The translations under genes and the position numbers were made by a program. Source: Ruminococcaceae bacterium UBA1036 (GTDB lineage: Bacteria; Bacillota; Clostridia; Oscillospirales; Acutalibacteraceae). Taken from it: 64,000 nucleotides of DNA. This document shows, piece after piece, positions 19,189 to 29,306 of the stretch. The notes beneath the pieces were generated by a model, which had not been told where the DNA came from, did not search any database, and was given only the letters and a program-made list of their open reading frames with translations. Every line of letters starts with the position of its first letter. Within the stretch, counting starts at the first letter, position 1. The stretch is taken from positions 62,001 to 126,000 of the forward strand of contig DCEF01000010.1 of NCBI GenBank assembly GCA_002316805.1. Direction: 5' to 3'.

Positions 19189-19497
19189 ATGCGATTTTAC
19201 CTTATCAGCGATAATGTTGACACACAAGTAGGCATGCGTCTCGCTGGCATTGAAGGAGTGGTCGCACATACGGCTGTGGAAGTTAAAAAAGCACTGAAGT
19301 ATGCTATTGACCATGATGACATAGCCGTCGTCCTTATTACCGAGGCCTTGCTTTCAATGTGTCCATCCGATATTTACGACATTAAGCTGAACCGCCGCCG
19401 TCCACTGATCGTCGAGATTCCAGATCGCCATGGCAACGGTTGTACAAAAGATACTATTACCAACTATGTCCGTGAAGCAATCGGTGTAAAGATTTAA
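19189..19497 (+). CDS. ntpG: V-type ATP synthase subunit F
   Basis: 102 residues, Rossmann-like small subunit of the central shaft: FYLISDNVDTQVGMRLAGIEG, then DIAVVLITEALL and RPLIVEIPDRHG. It binds subunit D inside the A3B3 head and modulates ATPase activity. Lies 24 bp after subunit K and 28 bp before subunit E. Confidence 0.93.
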   Translation: MRFYLISDNVDTQVGMRLAGIEGVVAHTAVEVKKALKYAIDHDDIAVVLITEALLSMCPSDIYDIKLNRRRPLIVEIPDRHGNGCTKDTITNYVREAIGVKI

Positions 19498-19525
19498 AGC
19501 AGCTCAGAAGAACAGGGGTGCTGGA

Positions 19526-20125
19526 ATGACAGATATTGAAGAAGAAAAACGCGATAAATTTTCGGCTGCCATTAACCATTACGCAGAAGAGCAGCGCAGG
19601 CAGATTGAAAATGAAATTGCAGAATACAAAAATAAAAAGCTTGAAGAAACTGAAAAGCAGGTTCTTCTTGAATGCTACCGGATGATTCAAAAGAAAATCG
19701 CGCAAATGAGAAATAAAATTTCTCAGGAAATGTCAAAGCGAGCTATGAATGCGCGCCGCGAATTGCTAAAAAGGCGCAGCCAAATTACTTCAGAGGTCTT
19801 TGCAAAAGCTACTGACAACTTAAATGCCTTTACAGGCACTGACGGCTATGCTGCTTTTTTAAAAAAAGCAGCACAGGAATTCGGCAAACTTTTTGCAGAG
19901 CCTGGAATTGTGATTTATATGCGCAAACAGGATGAAAATTATAAGGACGCTGTCCGGTCTGCTTTAGGATATGACTGCATATTTCAGGTAGACAATACAA
20001 TCAAAATTGGTGGAATTAAAGCATCTCATCCCAAGCGGGATATACTGGCGGATGAAACGCTTGATACTCTCCTGACGGACCAGTACCAATGGTTTGAAGC
20101 CAATTCCGGGCTGGCCAACGTTTAA
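19526..20125 (+). CDS. ntpE: V-type ATP synthase subunit E
   Basis: 199 residues: a long charged N-terminal helix (about residues 1-100) that would pair with subunit G, then a globular domain ending with the family-like VDNTIKIGGIKASHPKRDILADETLDTLL. Peripheral stalk subunit contacting the top of the catalytic head. Confidence 0.9.
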   Translation: MTDIEEEKRDKFSAAINHYAEEQRRQIENEIAEYKNKKLEETEKQVLLECYRMIQKKIAQMRNKISQEMSKRAMNARRELLKRRSQITSEVFAKATDNLNAFTGTDGYAAFLKKAAQEFGKLFAEPGIVIYMRKQDENYKDAVRSALGYDCIFQVDNTIKIGGIKASHPKRDILADETLDTLLTDQYQWFEANSGLANV

Positions 20126-20154
20126 AAGGGATTTCTGCATCGGAGATGAAGTAA

Positions 20155-21915
20155 TTGGACACTCAGGATTTTATATATGGGATTAACGGGCCTGTTGTGA
20201 CTGTACGCAATTCGCACAGCTTTTCCATGATGGAAATGGTTTTTGTCGGCAATGAACGCCTTGTAGGCGAAGTGATAGGCGTTTCCGATGAAAAAACAAC
20301 AATCCAGGTTTATGAGGAAACAACCGGCCTGCGTCCGGGCGAGCCTGTCTATGGCACTGGAAGCCCTATGAACGTTACACTTGGCCCGGGCCTGCTTGAC
20401 AATATTTTTGACGGGATCGAACGTCCTCTTAAAGAAATAGCCAAACAGAGCGGATCGTTTATTTCACGCGGCAGCAGTGTTCCATCGCTCGACGAAAACC
20501 GCGAATGGGACGTTACAATCACCGTAAAGCCTGGCGATAAACTTAAAGGTGGGGCTGTATATGCCGAATGCCAGGAAACACCTGCTGTTCGCCATAAATG
20601 TATGGTTCTACCTGCTATTTCTGGAACCGTCACAAAAATTCAGCCAAATGGCAAATATCATGTAAATGACACAGTAGCAGAGCTCAGAGACGATGCCGGC
20701 ACAATCCATAAACTTACTCTTTGCCAAAAATGGCCAATCCGTGTGCCTCGCCCTGTTTTGCAGCATAAACAGCCAACTATTCCGCTTATTACAGGCCAGC
20801 GTGTAATAGATACGCTTTTCCCTATTTCAAAAGGTGGCACCGCGGCTATACCTGGCGGATTTGGAACAGGCAAAACAATGACACAACACCAGTTGGCAAA
20901 GTGGTGCGATGCTGACATAATTATCTATGTTGGCTGTGGAGAGCGCGGAAACGAAATGAGCCAGGTGCTTGATGAGTTTTCTGAATTGATAGACCCTAAA
21001 TCAGGTCGGCCGATGACAGACAGAACCATTCTTATAGCTAATACGAGCAATATGCCTGTTGCCGCGCGTGAGGCTTCGATCTACACAGGCATTACACTCG
21101 GTGAATATTACCGCGACATGGGGTATCATGTTGCTCTGATGGCTGACTCAACCTCACGCTGGGCTGAAGCGCTCCGTGAAATTTCAGGCCGCCTTGAGGA
21201 AATGCCTGCTGAGGAAGGTTTCCCTGCTTATCTGCCAAGCCGTCTTGCTGAATTCTATGAGCGTGCAGGAATGTCCGAAACGCTAAACGGTGCTATAGGT
21301 TCAGTGACTATAATCGGCGCCGTTTCACCGCAGGGTTCAGATTTTTCGGAGCCAGTTACACAGAACACAAAGCGTTTTACCCGCTGCTTCTGGGCACTCG
21401 ACAAGAATCTTGCCTATGCAAGGCACTATCCGGCGATTAACTGGATGCAGAGCTACAGTGAATATTTTACCGACCTTGACCCGTGGTACGAAGAGCATGA
21501 GGGAAAAGAATTTATAACTTATAGAAAAGAAATCAATAAAATTCTGCAGCAGGAAAACAAGCTGATGGAAATTGTAAAGCTGATTGGTTCTGACGTTCTT
21601 CCTGATGATCAGAAGCTGACTATTGAAACCGCACGTGTCATCCGCGTTGGATTTTTACAGCAGAATGCTTTCCACAAAGAAGATACCTATGTGCCGCTTG
21701 AAAAGCAAAAGCTTATGATGAAGGTTATCCTTCATCTCTACAAAAAATCAAAGCAACTTATTTCTGCCAGTGTCCCGATTTCAAGCATTATCCATACCGG
21801 CCTTTTTGATAAACTGATTAAGATGAAATATGATATTCCAAATGACAAGCCGGAAATGTTTGATGACTATATGAAAGATATTGACGACAAACTGGCCGGA
21901 ATCGTATCGGCATAG
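20155..21915 (+). CDS. ntpA: V-type ATP synthase subunit A (catalytic)
   Basis: 586 residues, catalytic nucleotide-binding subunit. P-loop GGFGTGKTMTQ near residue 235, catalytic region GCGERGNEM, the bulge or non-homologous region characteristic of A subunits around 120-190, and the C-terminal helical domain. The start is TTG at 20155 with GGAG nine bases before it. Next to subunit B with a 40 bp gap. Confidence 0.97.
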   Translation: MDTQDFIYGINGPVVTVRNSHSFSMMEMVFVGNERLVGEVIGVSDEKTTIQVYEETTGLRPGEPVYGTGSPMNVTLGPGLLDNIFDGIERPLKEIAKQSGSFISRGSSVPSLDENREWDVTITVKPGDKLKGGAVYAECQETPAVRHKCMVLPAISGTVTKIQPNGKYHVNDTVAELRDDAGTIHKLTLCQKWPIRVPRPVLQHKQPTIPLITGQRVIDTLFPISKGGTAAIPGGFGTGKTMTQHQLAKWCDADIIIYVGCGERGNEMSQVLDEFSELIDPKSGRPMTDRTILIANTSNMPVAAREASIYTGITLGEYYRDMGYHVALMADSTSRWAEALREISGRLEEMPAEEGFPAYLPSRLAEFYERAGMSETLNGAIGSVTIIGAVSPQGSDFSEPVTQNTKRFTRCFWALDKNLAYARHYPAINWMQSYSEYFTDLDPWYEEHEGKEFITYRKEINKILQQENKLMEIVKLIGSDVLPDDQKLTIETARVIRVGFLQQNAFHKEDTYVPLEKQKLMMKVILHLYKKSKQLISASVPISSIIHTGLFDKLIKMKYDIPNDKPEMFDDYMKDIDDKLAGIVSA

Positions 21916-21955
21916 AATAAATGGTTGAAAATCTTTCATTGGAAGGCGGTCGCAT

Positions 21956-23437
21956 ATGATTATTGACTATATCGGAGTAAAAGATATAAATGGCCCTTTG
22001 ATTGTCCTTGACAATGTTGACAACGCTTCATTTGAGGAAATTGTCGATATCCGTCTTGACGACGGAACAATGCGTCAGGGAAGAATAGTCCAGATTGACG
22101 GCAAACGCGTTGTCATCCAGGTCTTTGAGGGAACACGTGGGATTTCTTTGACTAACACACGCACAAGGCTTACTGGCCACCCGATGGAAATGCCTCTTTC
22201 CCCTTCAATCCTCGGCCGTGTATTTGACGGTGCAGGCCGCCCTATTGACGGGCTCGGAGATGTTTTTCCTGTAAAAAAAGCAAACGTCAACGGCACACCA
22301 ATAAATCCAGTTTCCCGTTTATATCCTAAGAACTATATCAACACAGGCATTTCCACAATAGACGTACTCATGACACTTATCCGCGGCCAAAAGCTGCCTA
22401 TCTTTTCAGGCTCTGGCATGAAACACAATGAGCTTGCCATTCAGATTGCACGTCAGGCAAAAATCACAGGTGCTGAAAACGGAAACTTTGCCATCGTCTT
22501 CGCCGCAATGGGTGTTAAAGAGGATGTCGCCGACTATTTCCGCCGCTCATTTGATGAGTCCGGCATTCTTCAGCACGTTGTAATGTTTATTAATCTTGCA
22601 AATGACCCTATTATCGAAAGGATTCTTACGCCGCGCTGCGCGCTTACAGTGGCTGAGTATCTCGCTTTTGAGCTTGGAATGCATATCCTTGTCATTATGA
22701 CAGATATGACATCTTATGCCGAAGCACTGCGTGAATTCAGCTCATCAAAAGGTGAAATTCCGGGCAGGAAGGGGTATCCGGGTTATCTTTACTCTGACCT
22801 TGCGTCCATCTATGAACGTGCCGGAATGATTCGCGGCAAGCCCGGCTCGGTGACACAGATACCGATTTTAACAATGCCGAACGACGACGTCACCCATCCT
22901 GTACCTGATTTGACAGGATATATTACAGAGGGCCAAATCGTCCTTGACCGTTCGCTTGATGCTTCAGGCATTTATCCGCCGGTTGCTGTTTTGCCATCTC
23001 TTTCCCGTCTGATGAAAGATGGCATAGGCGCAGGGTATACGCGTGAAGACCATTCCGCACTTTCTAACCAGCTTTTTGCTGCTTACGCGAAAGTTATGGA
23101 CGCCCGCTCGCTTGCTTCAGTTATAGGCGAAGAAGAACTTTCACCGGAAGATAAGCAATACTTGGAATTTGGCAGGCAGTTTGAGTCAAAGTTTGTCAAT
23201 CAGGGGTTTTCTGAAAACCGCACAATTGAGCAAAGCCTTGACTTAGGCTGGGAACTGCTTACGATTCTTCCGCGTGAGTCGCTTGACCGCCTGGATGATG
23301 CTACACTTGACAAATACTATGAGCCTGCAAAAAAGCGTGTGCAGCAGGCTAATGCAAGCGAAAAGGGTTGCCTAAACACATCTGGCCTGATAAGCGGCAA
23401 TGAGCCTGCACCGGAAGGTGAGGCAGTAAATGAATAA
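21956..23437 (+). CDS. ntpB: V-type ATP synthase subunit B
   Basis: 493 residues, non-catalytic nucleotide-site subunit alternating with A. The place of the P-loop reads [12 protein letters not shown], the degenerate form typical for B subunits, and the segment [29 protein letters not shown] is characteristic. GGAAGGCGG before the ATG. The final 30 residues are unconserved. Overlaps subunit D by 8 bp. Confidence 0.97.
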   Translation: MIIDYIGVKDINGPLIVLDNVDNASFEEIVDIRLDDGTMRQGRIVQIDGKRVVIQVFEGTRGISLTNTRTRLTGHPMEMPLSPSILGRVFDGAGRPIDGLGDVFPVKKANVNGTPINPVSRLYPKNYINTGISTIDVLMTLIRGQKLPIFSGSGMKHNELAIQIARQAKITGAENGNFAIVFAAMGVKEDVADYFRRSFDESGILQHVVMFINLANDPIIERILTPRCALTVAEYLAFELGMHILVIMTDMTSYAEALREFSSSKGEIPGRKGYPGYLYSDLASIYERAGMIRGKPGSVTQIPILTMPNDDVTHPVPDLTGYITEGQIVLDRSLDASGIYPPVAVLPSLSRLMKDGIGAGYTREDHSALSNQLFAAYAKVMDARSLASVIGEEELSPEDKQYLEFGRQFESKFVNQGFSENRTIEQSLDLGWELLTILPRESLDRLDDATLDKYYEPAKKRVQQANASEKGCLNTSGLISGNEPAPEGEAVNE

Positions 23438-24068
23438 CCAGGCAGTACCTACAAAAGGCAATCTTTTGGCGACAAAAAAGACGCTTGAGCTTTCACGCAC
23501 AGGTTTTGAATTGCTCGACAGAAAGCGCAATATCCTTGTACGTGAAATGATGGCACTTATAGACCGTGCATCAAAAATTCAGGGAAAAATCGATAAGGCA
23601 TATAAGGAAGCTTATGCGCTGCTGCAGCGTTCAAATATCACACTTGGCATATGTAAGGAACTTGCAGAAACCGTGCCTGTGGAAAACGGCCTTAATATTG
23701 CATATCGCAGCGTAATGGGTGTTGAGATCCCTATGGTATCACTTGAAAAGCAAAATGAAATCCCTGCGCCTTTTGGCCTTTATTCTTCTAATATTTTGCT
23801 TGATGAGACATACAAAAAGTTCATGGAAGTTAAAAGGCTTACTGCTGAACTTGCGGAAGTTGAAAACAGCGTATACCGTTTGGCAGATGCCGTAAAAAAG
23901 ACACAGAAACGCGCGAATGCCTTAAAGAATATCATGATTCCAAAGTTTGAGATAACTGTCAAAACAATAACAGATGCTTTGGAAGAAAAAGACCGCGAGG
24001 AGTTTTCACGACTTAAAGTTATAAAAAAGCAGAAAGAGTTTAAGTCTAAGCATACAGAATCTGCCTGA
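23430..24068 (+). CDS. ntpD: V-type ATP synthase subunit D
   Basis: 212 residues. Central shaft subunit, two long antiparallel helices: [34 protein letters not shown] is the conserved N-terminal helix and [13 protein letters not shown] the start of the C-terminal one. Last gene of the operon, overlapping B by 8 bp, followed by a hairpin. Confidence 0.96.
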   Translation: MNNQAVPTKGNLLATKKTLELSRTGFELLDRKRNILVREMMALIDRASKIQGKIDKAYKEAYALLQRSNITLGICKELAETVPVENGLNIAYRSVMGVEIPMVSLEKQNEIPAPFGLYSSNILLDETYKKFMEVKRLTAELAEVENSVYRLADAVKKTQKRANALKNIMIPKFEITVKTITDALEEKDREEFSRLKVIKKQKEFKSKHTESA

Positions 24069-24090
24069 CTTTTCCTATATAATATAATTT

Positions 24091-24128
24091 ACGGCAAACA
24101 GCTGCATATTGTAGTTGTTTGCCGTTTG
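24091..24128 (+). terminator. Probable terminator after the V-ATPase operon
   Basis: ACGGCAAACA pairs with TGTTTGCCGT across 15 bases, followed by a short T-rich stretch. It separates ntpD from the converging rlmH. Confidence 0.65.
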
Positions 24129-24147
24129 CTTATCTTATTAAGATATT

Positions 24148-24627
24148 TTATTTGTGATATTTTCCATGATTTATAATTTCAAATGCGCGGTAAATTTGCT
24201 CACAGAGCATCACTCTTGCAAGCTGATGCGGAAACGTCATTGGTGACATGGAAAGGCGAAAATCAGCATCCTGCTTTACCTGGCTACTCAGGCCGTATGA
24301 ACTTCCAATTATGAAACTTATGGTGTCAATTCCCCTCAAGCCGTAGCCCTCAATTTTTTGTGCAAGCATAGCTGAGGACAATTCTTTACCCTCAATACAC
24401 AATGCAAATTTGGCAGAACTGCCGGCAGCTTCGAAAAGAAGCCTACCTTCTTGTGCAAGGGCTTTCAAAATCTGCATTTGCGAAGGCTTTTTCGGCAAAC
24501 GTGACTCCGGAATCTCAACAACCGAAAACCTGCAAAATGGCTTGAGACGCTTCTGGTACTCATTGCAGGCACTGCGCCAGTATTCTTCTTTTAGTTTTCC
24601 GACACAAACCAAATTAATTTTTTCCAT
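24148..24627 (-). CDS. rlmH: 23S rRNA pseudouridine-1915 N3-methyltransferase RlmH
   Basis: 159 residues of the SPOUT class, which methylates pseudouridine 1915 in helix 69 of 23S rRNA using SAM. Marks: NLVCVGKLKEEYW at the N-terminus, the knot region FIIGSSYGLS, and the conserved end MTFPHQLARVMLCEQIYRAFEIINHGKYHK. It follows the WalJ-type gene by 2 bp, so the two are co-transcribed. Confidence 0.96.
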   Translation of the reverse strand: MEKINLVCVGKLKEEYWRSACNEYQKRLKPFCRFSVVEIPESRLPKKPSQMQILKALAQEGRLLFEAAGSSAKFALCIEGKELSSAMLAQKIEGYGLRGIDTISFIIGSSYGLSSQVKQDADFRLSMSPMTFPHQLARVMLCEQIYRAFEIINHGKYHK

Positions 24628-24629
24628 TG

Positions 24630-25424
24630 TTAAAATATAACCATTCTGCCCTGCGCGTTTTGGCGCGGGGCAACATAAAGCTCAAAATCCCTCCCCTGCT
24701 TCATGCCTGACATCTCAAGCGCACAGAGAGCCGTCTGGTAAGCTAAATCAGGGGTGTTATTCTCTTTGCTTAGGTGGGCTAGCATGAAACGTGTGGAGCC
24801 GCTTTTAACAAATCCGCACAACTCAGCAGAACAGTCATCATTTGAGAGATGACCGGTTTTCGAGAGAATACGCCGTTTAAGCGGATAAGGATAAGGCCCG
24901 TTTTCCAGCATACCAACGTCGTGATTTGATTCGAGCACAATCATGTCGGCACCATTAAGGTTATTGCGCACATCATCTGACATATAGCCTAAGTCTGTAG
25001 AAAGCGCAATCTGCCTTCCATCTTTCGTTTTAATGCGGTAGCCGACGCATTCCGCACTGTCATGGGATATTGGAAAGGCCCTAACCATCATTCCGCCGCA
25101 TGTTACCCACTCAGAGCCTATGGCTTCGCTTGTAAACTTATTGTTGAGGCAGTTCATCGACTCCAACTGAGAAAGCGTGCCTGATGAAGCGTAGACAGGT
25201 ATATGATACCTTGAAGCAAACACACGTAGGCCTGAAACATGGTCTGAATGTTCATGTGTAATAAAAATGCCCCTAATGGCTTCCACATCTATCTGGCAGT
25301 TATCAAGCATATTAGAAATCTGCTTTGCAGATCTGCCAGCATCTATAAGAATGCCTTCATTTGCCGAGCCTATGTAATAGCTGTTGCCGCTGCTTCCGCT
25401 GAAAAGCGGACAAAATCTTGCCAT
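24630..25424 (-). CDS. MBL-fold hydrolase, YycJ/WalJ type
   Basis: 264 residues. Metallo-beta-lactamase fold with FSGSSGNSYYIG at the N-terminus, FITHEHSDHVSG (HxHxDH) and later SHDSAEC and LSNDD. This is the YycJ/WalJ family, exonucleases linked to cell-wall and DNA mismatch repair coordination in Firmicutes. GAGGG six bases before the ATG at 25424 favours this start over an in-frame ATG 12 bp up. Confidence 0.88.
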   Translation of the reverse strand: MARFCPLFSGSSGNSYYIGSANEGILIDAGRSAKQISNMLDNCQIDVEAIRGIFITHEHSDHVSGLRVFASRYHIPVYASSGTLSQLESMNCLNNKFTSEAIGSEWVTCGGMMVRAFPISHDSAECVGYRIKTKDGRQIALSTDLGYMSDDVRNNLNGADMIVLESNHDVGMLENGPYPYPLKRRILSKTGHLSNDDCSAELCGFVKSGSTRFMLAHLSKENNTPDLAYQTALCALEMSGMKQGRDFELYVAPRQNAQGRMVIF

Positions 25425-25444
25425 TATATCCCTCATATCAGATT

Positions 25445-25475
25445 AAAATAAAAAAGGCTGATGAAACAGCCTTTT
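25445..25475 (-). terminator. Intrinsic terminator after murA
   Basis: On the minus strand AAAAGGCTG, six-base loop, CAGCCTTTT and then a T-rich run. It lies between murA and the WalJ-type gene. Confidence 0.85.
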
Positions 25476-25477
25476 GA

Positions 25478-26761
25478 TTATCCGGCCTGTTCAGCCTCCG
25501 GTTCCGGAATATGGACCCGGGTGATATTTGCCCCTAATTTCTGAAGCTTTTTGTCAATTGACTCATATCCGCGTTCAATCTGCTGGATATTCTCAATTTC
25601 AGTAGTACCATGCGCACAAAGGCCGGCAATTACAAGCGCAGCCCCAGCACGCAAATCAGTAGCCCTTACTGGTGCCGCATTTAGGTGGTCAACACCTTCT
25701 ATAACAGCAAGCTTACCATCGACAGAAATCTGCGCACCCAACCGTTTCAATTCCGCAACATAACGGAAACGGTTGTCCCACACATTTTCATTTATAATGC
25801 TTGTTCCGTTTGCAATAGAAAGCAGTACCGCAATCTGCGGCTGCATGTCTGTTGGGAATCCGGGATGCGGCATAGTTTTGATGTTGCACTTGTTAAGCTT
25901 GCCGCTCCTGCTTACACGTATAGAATCATCAAATTCTTCAAGCTTCACGCCCATCTCTTCAAGCTTTGCTGAAATCGATTCCAGATGCTTAGGGATTACA
26001 TTCTTTATTAGGACATCACCGCATGTCGCTGCTGCGGCAACCATATACGTTCCAGCCTCAATTTGGTCTGGAATAATCGAATAGGAAGTCCCGCTAAGAT
26101 GCTTGACTCCAAAAATTTTGATTACATCTGTACCGGCTCCGCGTATATCGGCTCCCATAGAGTTTAAAAAATTTGCCAGGTCAACAATATGCGGTTCTTT
26201 TGCAGCATTTTCAATTACCGTAGTGCCTTCCGCTTTTGTTGCGGCAAGCATAATGTTGGCAGTCGCCCCAACTGAGGCAACATCAAGATAGATGCTGTTT
26301 CCAACCAATTTGTCAACCGAAATATCTACCATGCCTGACTCGATCCGGTATTTTGCGCCGAGTGCTGCAAACCCTTTCAGGTGCTGGTCAATCGGGCGTA
26401 CGCCGAAATCGCATCCGCCAGGCATAGTTACAACGGCATGGTGAAACCTTCCAAGCAGCGCGCCCATAAGGTAATAAGAGCCACGCATCTGGCGTGCGAG
26501 TTCTTCCGAAACTACATAAGTATGAATCGTCGATGTATCGATCTCAAGCGTAGACTTGTTGACGACGCGTATTTTTGCCCCCATATCGTAGAGAATCTTC
26601 GTAATTTTATTTACGTCTTTTATATCTGGGACATTTTCGATACGGCACACGCCGTCTGATAGAATGGTTGCCGGAATAATTGCAATAGCGGCATTTTTTG
26701 CACCGCTTATTGTTATTTCACCCGTAAGACGGTTACCGCCTTCTATCACGAATTTATCCAA
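25478..26761 (-). CDS. murA: UDP-N-acetylglucosamine 1-carboxyvinyltransferase
   Basis: First committed step of peptidoglycan synthesis: adds enolpyruvate from PEP to UDP-GlcNAc. From a TTG start (MDKFVIEGGNRLTGEITISGAKNAA) it is 427 residues; GGAG lies nine bases upstream, while the longer open frame has no such signal. The fosfomycin-target loop region carries GGCDFGVRPIDQHLKG, where the usual catalytic Cys is followed by Asp as in resistant or MurA variants with the same CxFG pattern; a typical GCAIG segment is replaced here by GCDFG. The C-terminal part TPFMTDMQ-type motif reads GFPTDMQPQ. Confidence 0.93.
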   Translation of the reverse strand: MDKFVIEGGNRLTGEITISGAKNAAIAIIPATILSDGVCRIENVPDIKDVNKITKILYDMGAKIRVVNKSTLEIDTSTIHTYVVSEELARQMRGSYYLMGALLGRFHHAVVTMPGGCDFGVRPIDQHLKGFAALGAKYRIESGMVDISVDKLVGNSIYLDVASVGATANIMLAATKAEGTTVIENAAKEPHIVDLANFLNSMGADIRGAGTDVIKIFGVKHLSGTSYSIIPDQIEAGTYMVAAAATCGDVLIKNVIPKHLESISAKLEEMGVKLEEFDDSIRVSRSGKLNKCNIKTMPHPGFPTDMQPQIAVLLSIANGTSIINENVWDNRFRYVAELKRLGAQISVDGKLAVIEGVDHLNAAPVRATDLRAGAALVIAGLCAHGTTEIENIQQIERGYESIDKKLQKLGANITRVHIPEPEAEQAG

Positions 26762-27189
26762 TGCGGTACGCTCCAATCTAAAACAAAGCATTTTTAAGAT
26801 GGCAGTAATATCTTTAAACATTCCATACATTCTTCAAAAATATTATAATCGCCCATAAAGATTATCGTATAATCTTTTATGCTTTATTCATATATTTTTG
26901 TAAATAAGAACTCTTATAGAGCATCTTAACACACTTATTGATGATAATACACAAAAGAGGAAAAGTCAACCTTAATAAAATCAGTAAAGTATATTTTAAT
27001 GAATTCAACAAAAACTTGCTTTTTTATTGTAAAAAGTAAAGCAATTTTAGAAAAAAGAAACTAAGTTGTAACCATTCGCAGCAGTATAAATAGCATAGCA
27101 AAAATAATATATTCCATCTACCATTTTTAATATCTGGGAAAAACCTCTGCAATTTACAATACGTGCGGTGCTGCCTGAAAAGCAAGTGT
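26762..27189. other. Non-coding stretch between murA and luxS
   Basis: 428 bp, strongly AT-rich, no supported gene. On the minus strand a TATAAT at 26842-26847 may serve murA, with no good -35. A perfect AAAGATTAT/ATAATCTTT inverted repeat with a 3-base loop at 26857-26877 covers where the -35 would be and could be an operator. No terminator for luxS is evident. Confidence 0.4.
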
Positions 27190-27648
27190 TTACTTATTAT
27201 AATTTAATTTCGTTTCGTCCCAATTTTCAATTACTGGCAGAAACTCTTTTGCACGTTCTTTTGCGCCCACAAGGTCATGTTCACGGTAATTTCCGCATTC
27301 TGATGCGGTGGCTCCTGGAACCTCACCCTCATAATCAGCAATCTGGCGGAAAATCCTGGTAATCAGATTAATTGTTTCTTTTTGGGGAACATTTCTCAGA
27401 AGAAAGTAAAAACCAGTGCGGCAGCCCATTGGGCCAAAATAAATTACCCGGTCAGCATATTCTGAATTTCGGGCAAATGTAGCAAAAAGATGTTCGATTG
27501 TGTGAAGCGCGCCATTTGGAAGATAAGGCGGAGTGTTTGGCTTTACCATACGAATATCATAAGTAATGATATCGCCGTCTATACGTGAAATATAAATCCC
27601 TGGAAGAAGTTTTGTATGGTCAACGCAGAAACTTGCAATTTTCTCCAT
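27190..27648 (-). CDS. luxS: S-ribosylhomocysteine lyase (autoinducer-2 synthase)
   Basis: 152 residues. Cleaves S-ribosylhomocysteine to homocysteine and DPD, the precursor of AI-2; part of the activated methyl cycle. Metal ligands in HTIEH (NGALHTIEHLFATFARN) and Cys in ASECGNYREHDL; the conserved Cys of GPMGCRTGFYF is present. AGGGAG before the ATG. Stands alone between murA and the ABC transporter. Confidence 0.97.
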   Translation of the reverse strand: MEKIASFCVDHTKLLPGIYISRIDGDIITYDIRMVKPNTPPYLPNGALHTIEHLFATFARNSEYADRVIYFGPMGCRTGFYFLLRNVPQKETINLITRIFRQIADYEGEVPGATASECGNYREHDLVGAKERAKEFLPVIENWDETKLNYNK

Positions 27649-27737
27649 TATTAAAGCTCCCTTTAAAAAATTTACGCTTTTTCTGTTATTCGTTACTTGT
27701 CCTTATGAAAATTGATGTGCGATTTTTCGAAAAATGT

Positions 27738-27775
27738 GAAATTAAGGGTACGATAAAATCGTACCCTTAATTTTA
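27738..27775 (-). terminator. Intrinsic terminator of the ABC transporter operon
   Basis: TTAAGGGTACGAT, short loop, ATCGTACCCTTAA, followed by a T-rich stretch on the minus strand. Confidence 0.8.
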
Positions 27776-27793
27776 ACATAAATTTTAAGGCGG

Positions 27794-28528
27794 TTAAAGT
27801 ACTTTAGAGAGAAAATTCTGAAGGCGCGGGCTTTTAGGATGACTGAAAAATTCTTTAGGAGGCGCTTCTTCCTGAATATTTCCGTCTTCCATAAAGAGCA
27901 CACGTGTAGCCACTTCACGTGCAAAAGCCATTTCATGGGTAACAACTATCATAGTCATTCCGGCTTCTGCAAGTTCTTTCATAACCTGCAGCACTTCTCC
28001 GACCATTTCCGGGTCGAGAGCACTAGTAGGCTCGTCAAACAGCATCACGTCCGGCTGCATGGCCATAGCACGGACTATGGCTATCCTCTGCTTCTGCCCG
28101 CCTGAAAGCTGCCCCGGGAAAGAGTCTGCTTTACTTTCAAGGCCAACACGCTTCAGAAGTTGCTGCGCCTGTTCATCAGCTTCATCCTGCGTTTCGAGTT
28201 TAAGGCTTACAGGTGCAAGCGTTATATTCTGGCGTACAGTCAGGTGCGGGAAAAGGTTGAAATGCTGAAACACCATGCCTATTTTTCTGCGCAGCTGATC
28301 TACATCGCAGCCCGTGGCATTTATCTGCTTGCCTTCAAACCAGATTTCACCGCTTGTTGGCTGTTCCAAAAGATTAATGCAGCGCAGAAATGTGCTTTTT
28401 CCTGACCCTGAAGGGCCAACGATAACGACCTTTTCGCCATGTTTTATTTCCTGATTAATCCCCTTAAGAACCTCAACCGGGCCATTCAGCGTATTGAAGC
28501 TTTTATGAAGATTTTTAACGGTAATCAC
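27794..28528 (-). CDS. Polar amino-acid ABC transporter ATP-binding protein
   Basis: 244 residues. ATPase of a GlnQ/ArtP-type importer: Walker [11 protein letters not shown]-loop [14 protein letters not shown], signature [11 protein letters not shown], Walker [16 protein letters not shown], switch His VTHEM. The GTG start ([11 protein letters not shown]) has AAAGGTGG ten bases upstream and overlaps the permease by 14 bp. Last gene of the three-gene transporter operon. Confidence 0.94.
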   Translation of the reverse strand: MITVKNLHKSFNTLNGPVEVLKGINQEIKHGEKVVIVGPSGSGKSTFLRCINLLEQPTSGEIWFEGKQINATGCDVDQLRRKIGMVFQHFNLFPHLTVRQNITLAPVSLKLETQDEADEQAQQLLKRVGLESKADSFPGQLSGGQKQRIAIVRAMAMQPDVMLFDEPTSALDPEMVGEVLQVMKELAEAGMTMIVVTHEMAFAREVATRVLFMEDGNIQEEAPPKEFFSHPKSPRLQNFLSKVL

Positions 28529-29246
28529 TTCTGCGCAGCCACCTTTCAAATTTTGTCAGCAAAGCACTCAGCCCAACAACAATCACAAGATAAACAAGCG
28601 CAGTTATAATCAGCGGCATAAACGCAAGATATGTCTGGCTGCGTATAATGTCTCCGCCTTTAGTTAAGTCCTGGATACCGATGTAGCCTGCTACAGATGT
28701 TTCTTTGAGTAAAGAAATAAATTCATTTCCTATAGCTGGAAGAACATTTTTCAATGCCTGCGGAAATATGATTTTAACCATTGTCGTGCGCTGGCTCAGC
28801 CCAAGGGAACGCCCCGCTTCCATCTGGCCGCGATCAACAGACATTATGCCGCCCCGTATCACTTCGGCAACATAAGCACCTGAGTTGATCCCAAATGCAA
28901 GAATTGCTGCGACAATTTTGTCTACATTAGTAGCGCTCAAAATCACGTAGTACATAATCATCAGCTGCACAACAACAGGCGTGCCACGGATAATTGTAAG
29001 GTAAAGCGAACATATCCCATTCGCTATCCGTAGTTTTTTGGGGTTATTGTTGTGCGCAACTTTCACAAGTGAAACAACAGTTCCAAGCACAACGCCAATC
29101 AGCACAGCAAAAACGGTGATGAGCAGTGTGGCACCAAGGCCTTCGACAATGTACATATAGCGGCCATCTTCTACAAACGACTGATAGAACTGGTCCCCTA
29201 TATCAGAAAAGAACGACATGGAAATAAAAGCAGGAAATTGAAACAT
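28515..29246 (-). CDS. Polar amino-acid ABC transporter permease
   Basis: 243 residues, HisM/GlnP type, about five membrane segments. The EAA loop that contacts the ATPase is visible as [50 protein letters not shown] shortly before the ATG at 29246. Forms a homodimeric channel with the ATPase encoded next. Confidence 0.94.
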   Translation of the reverse strand: MFQFPAFISMSFFSDIGDQFYQSFVEDGRYMYIVEGLGATLLITVFAVLIGVVLGTVVSLVKVAHNNNPKKLRIANGICSLYLTIIRGTPVVVQLMIMYYVILSATNVDKIVAAILAFGINSGAYVAEVIRGGIMSVDRGQMEAGRSLGLSQRTTMVKIIFPQALKNVLPAIGNEFISLLKETSVAGYIGIQDLTKGGDIIRSQTYLAFMPLIITALVYLVIVVGLSALLTKFERWLRRSDYR

Positions 29247-29306
29247 CTTACTTCTCCCAACTGCGATGACTGATAATATAATTGGATTTACGCCATCCGC
29301 TGCTAT

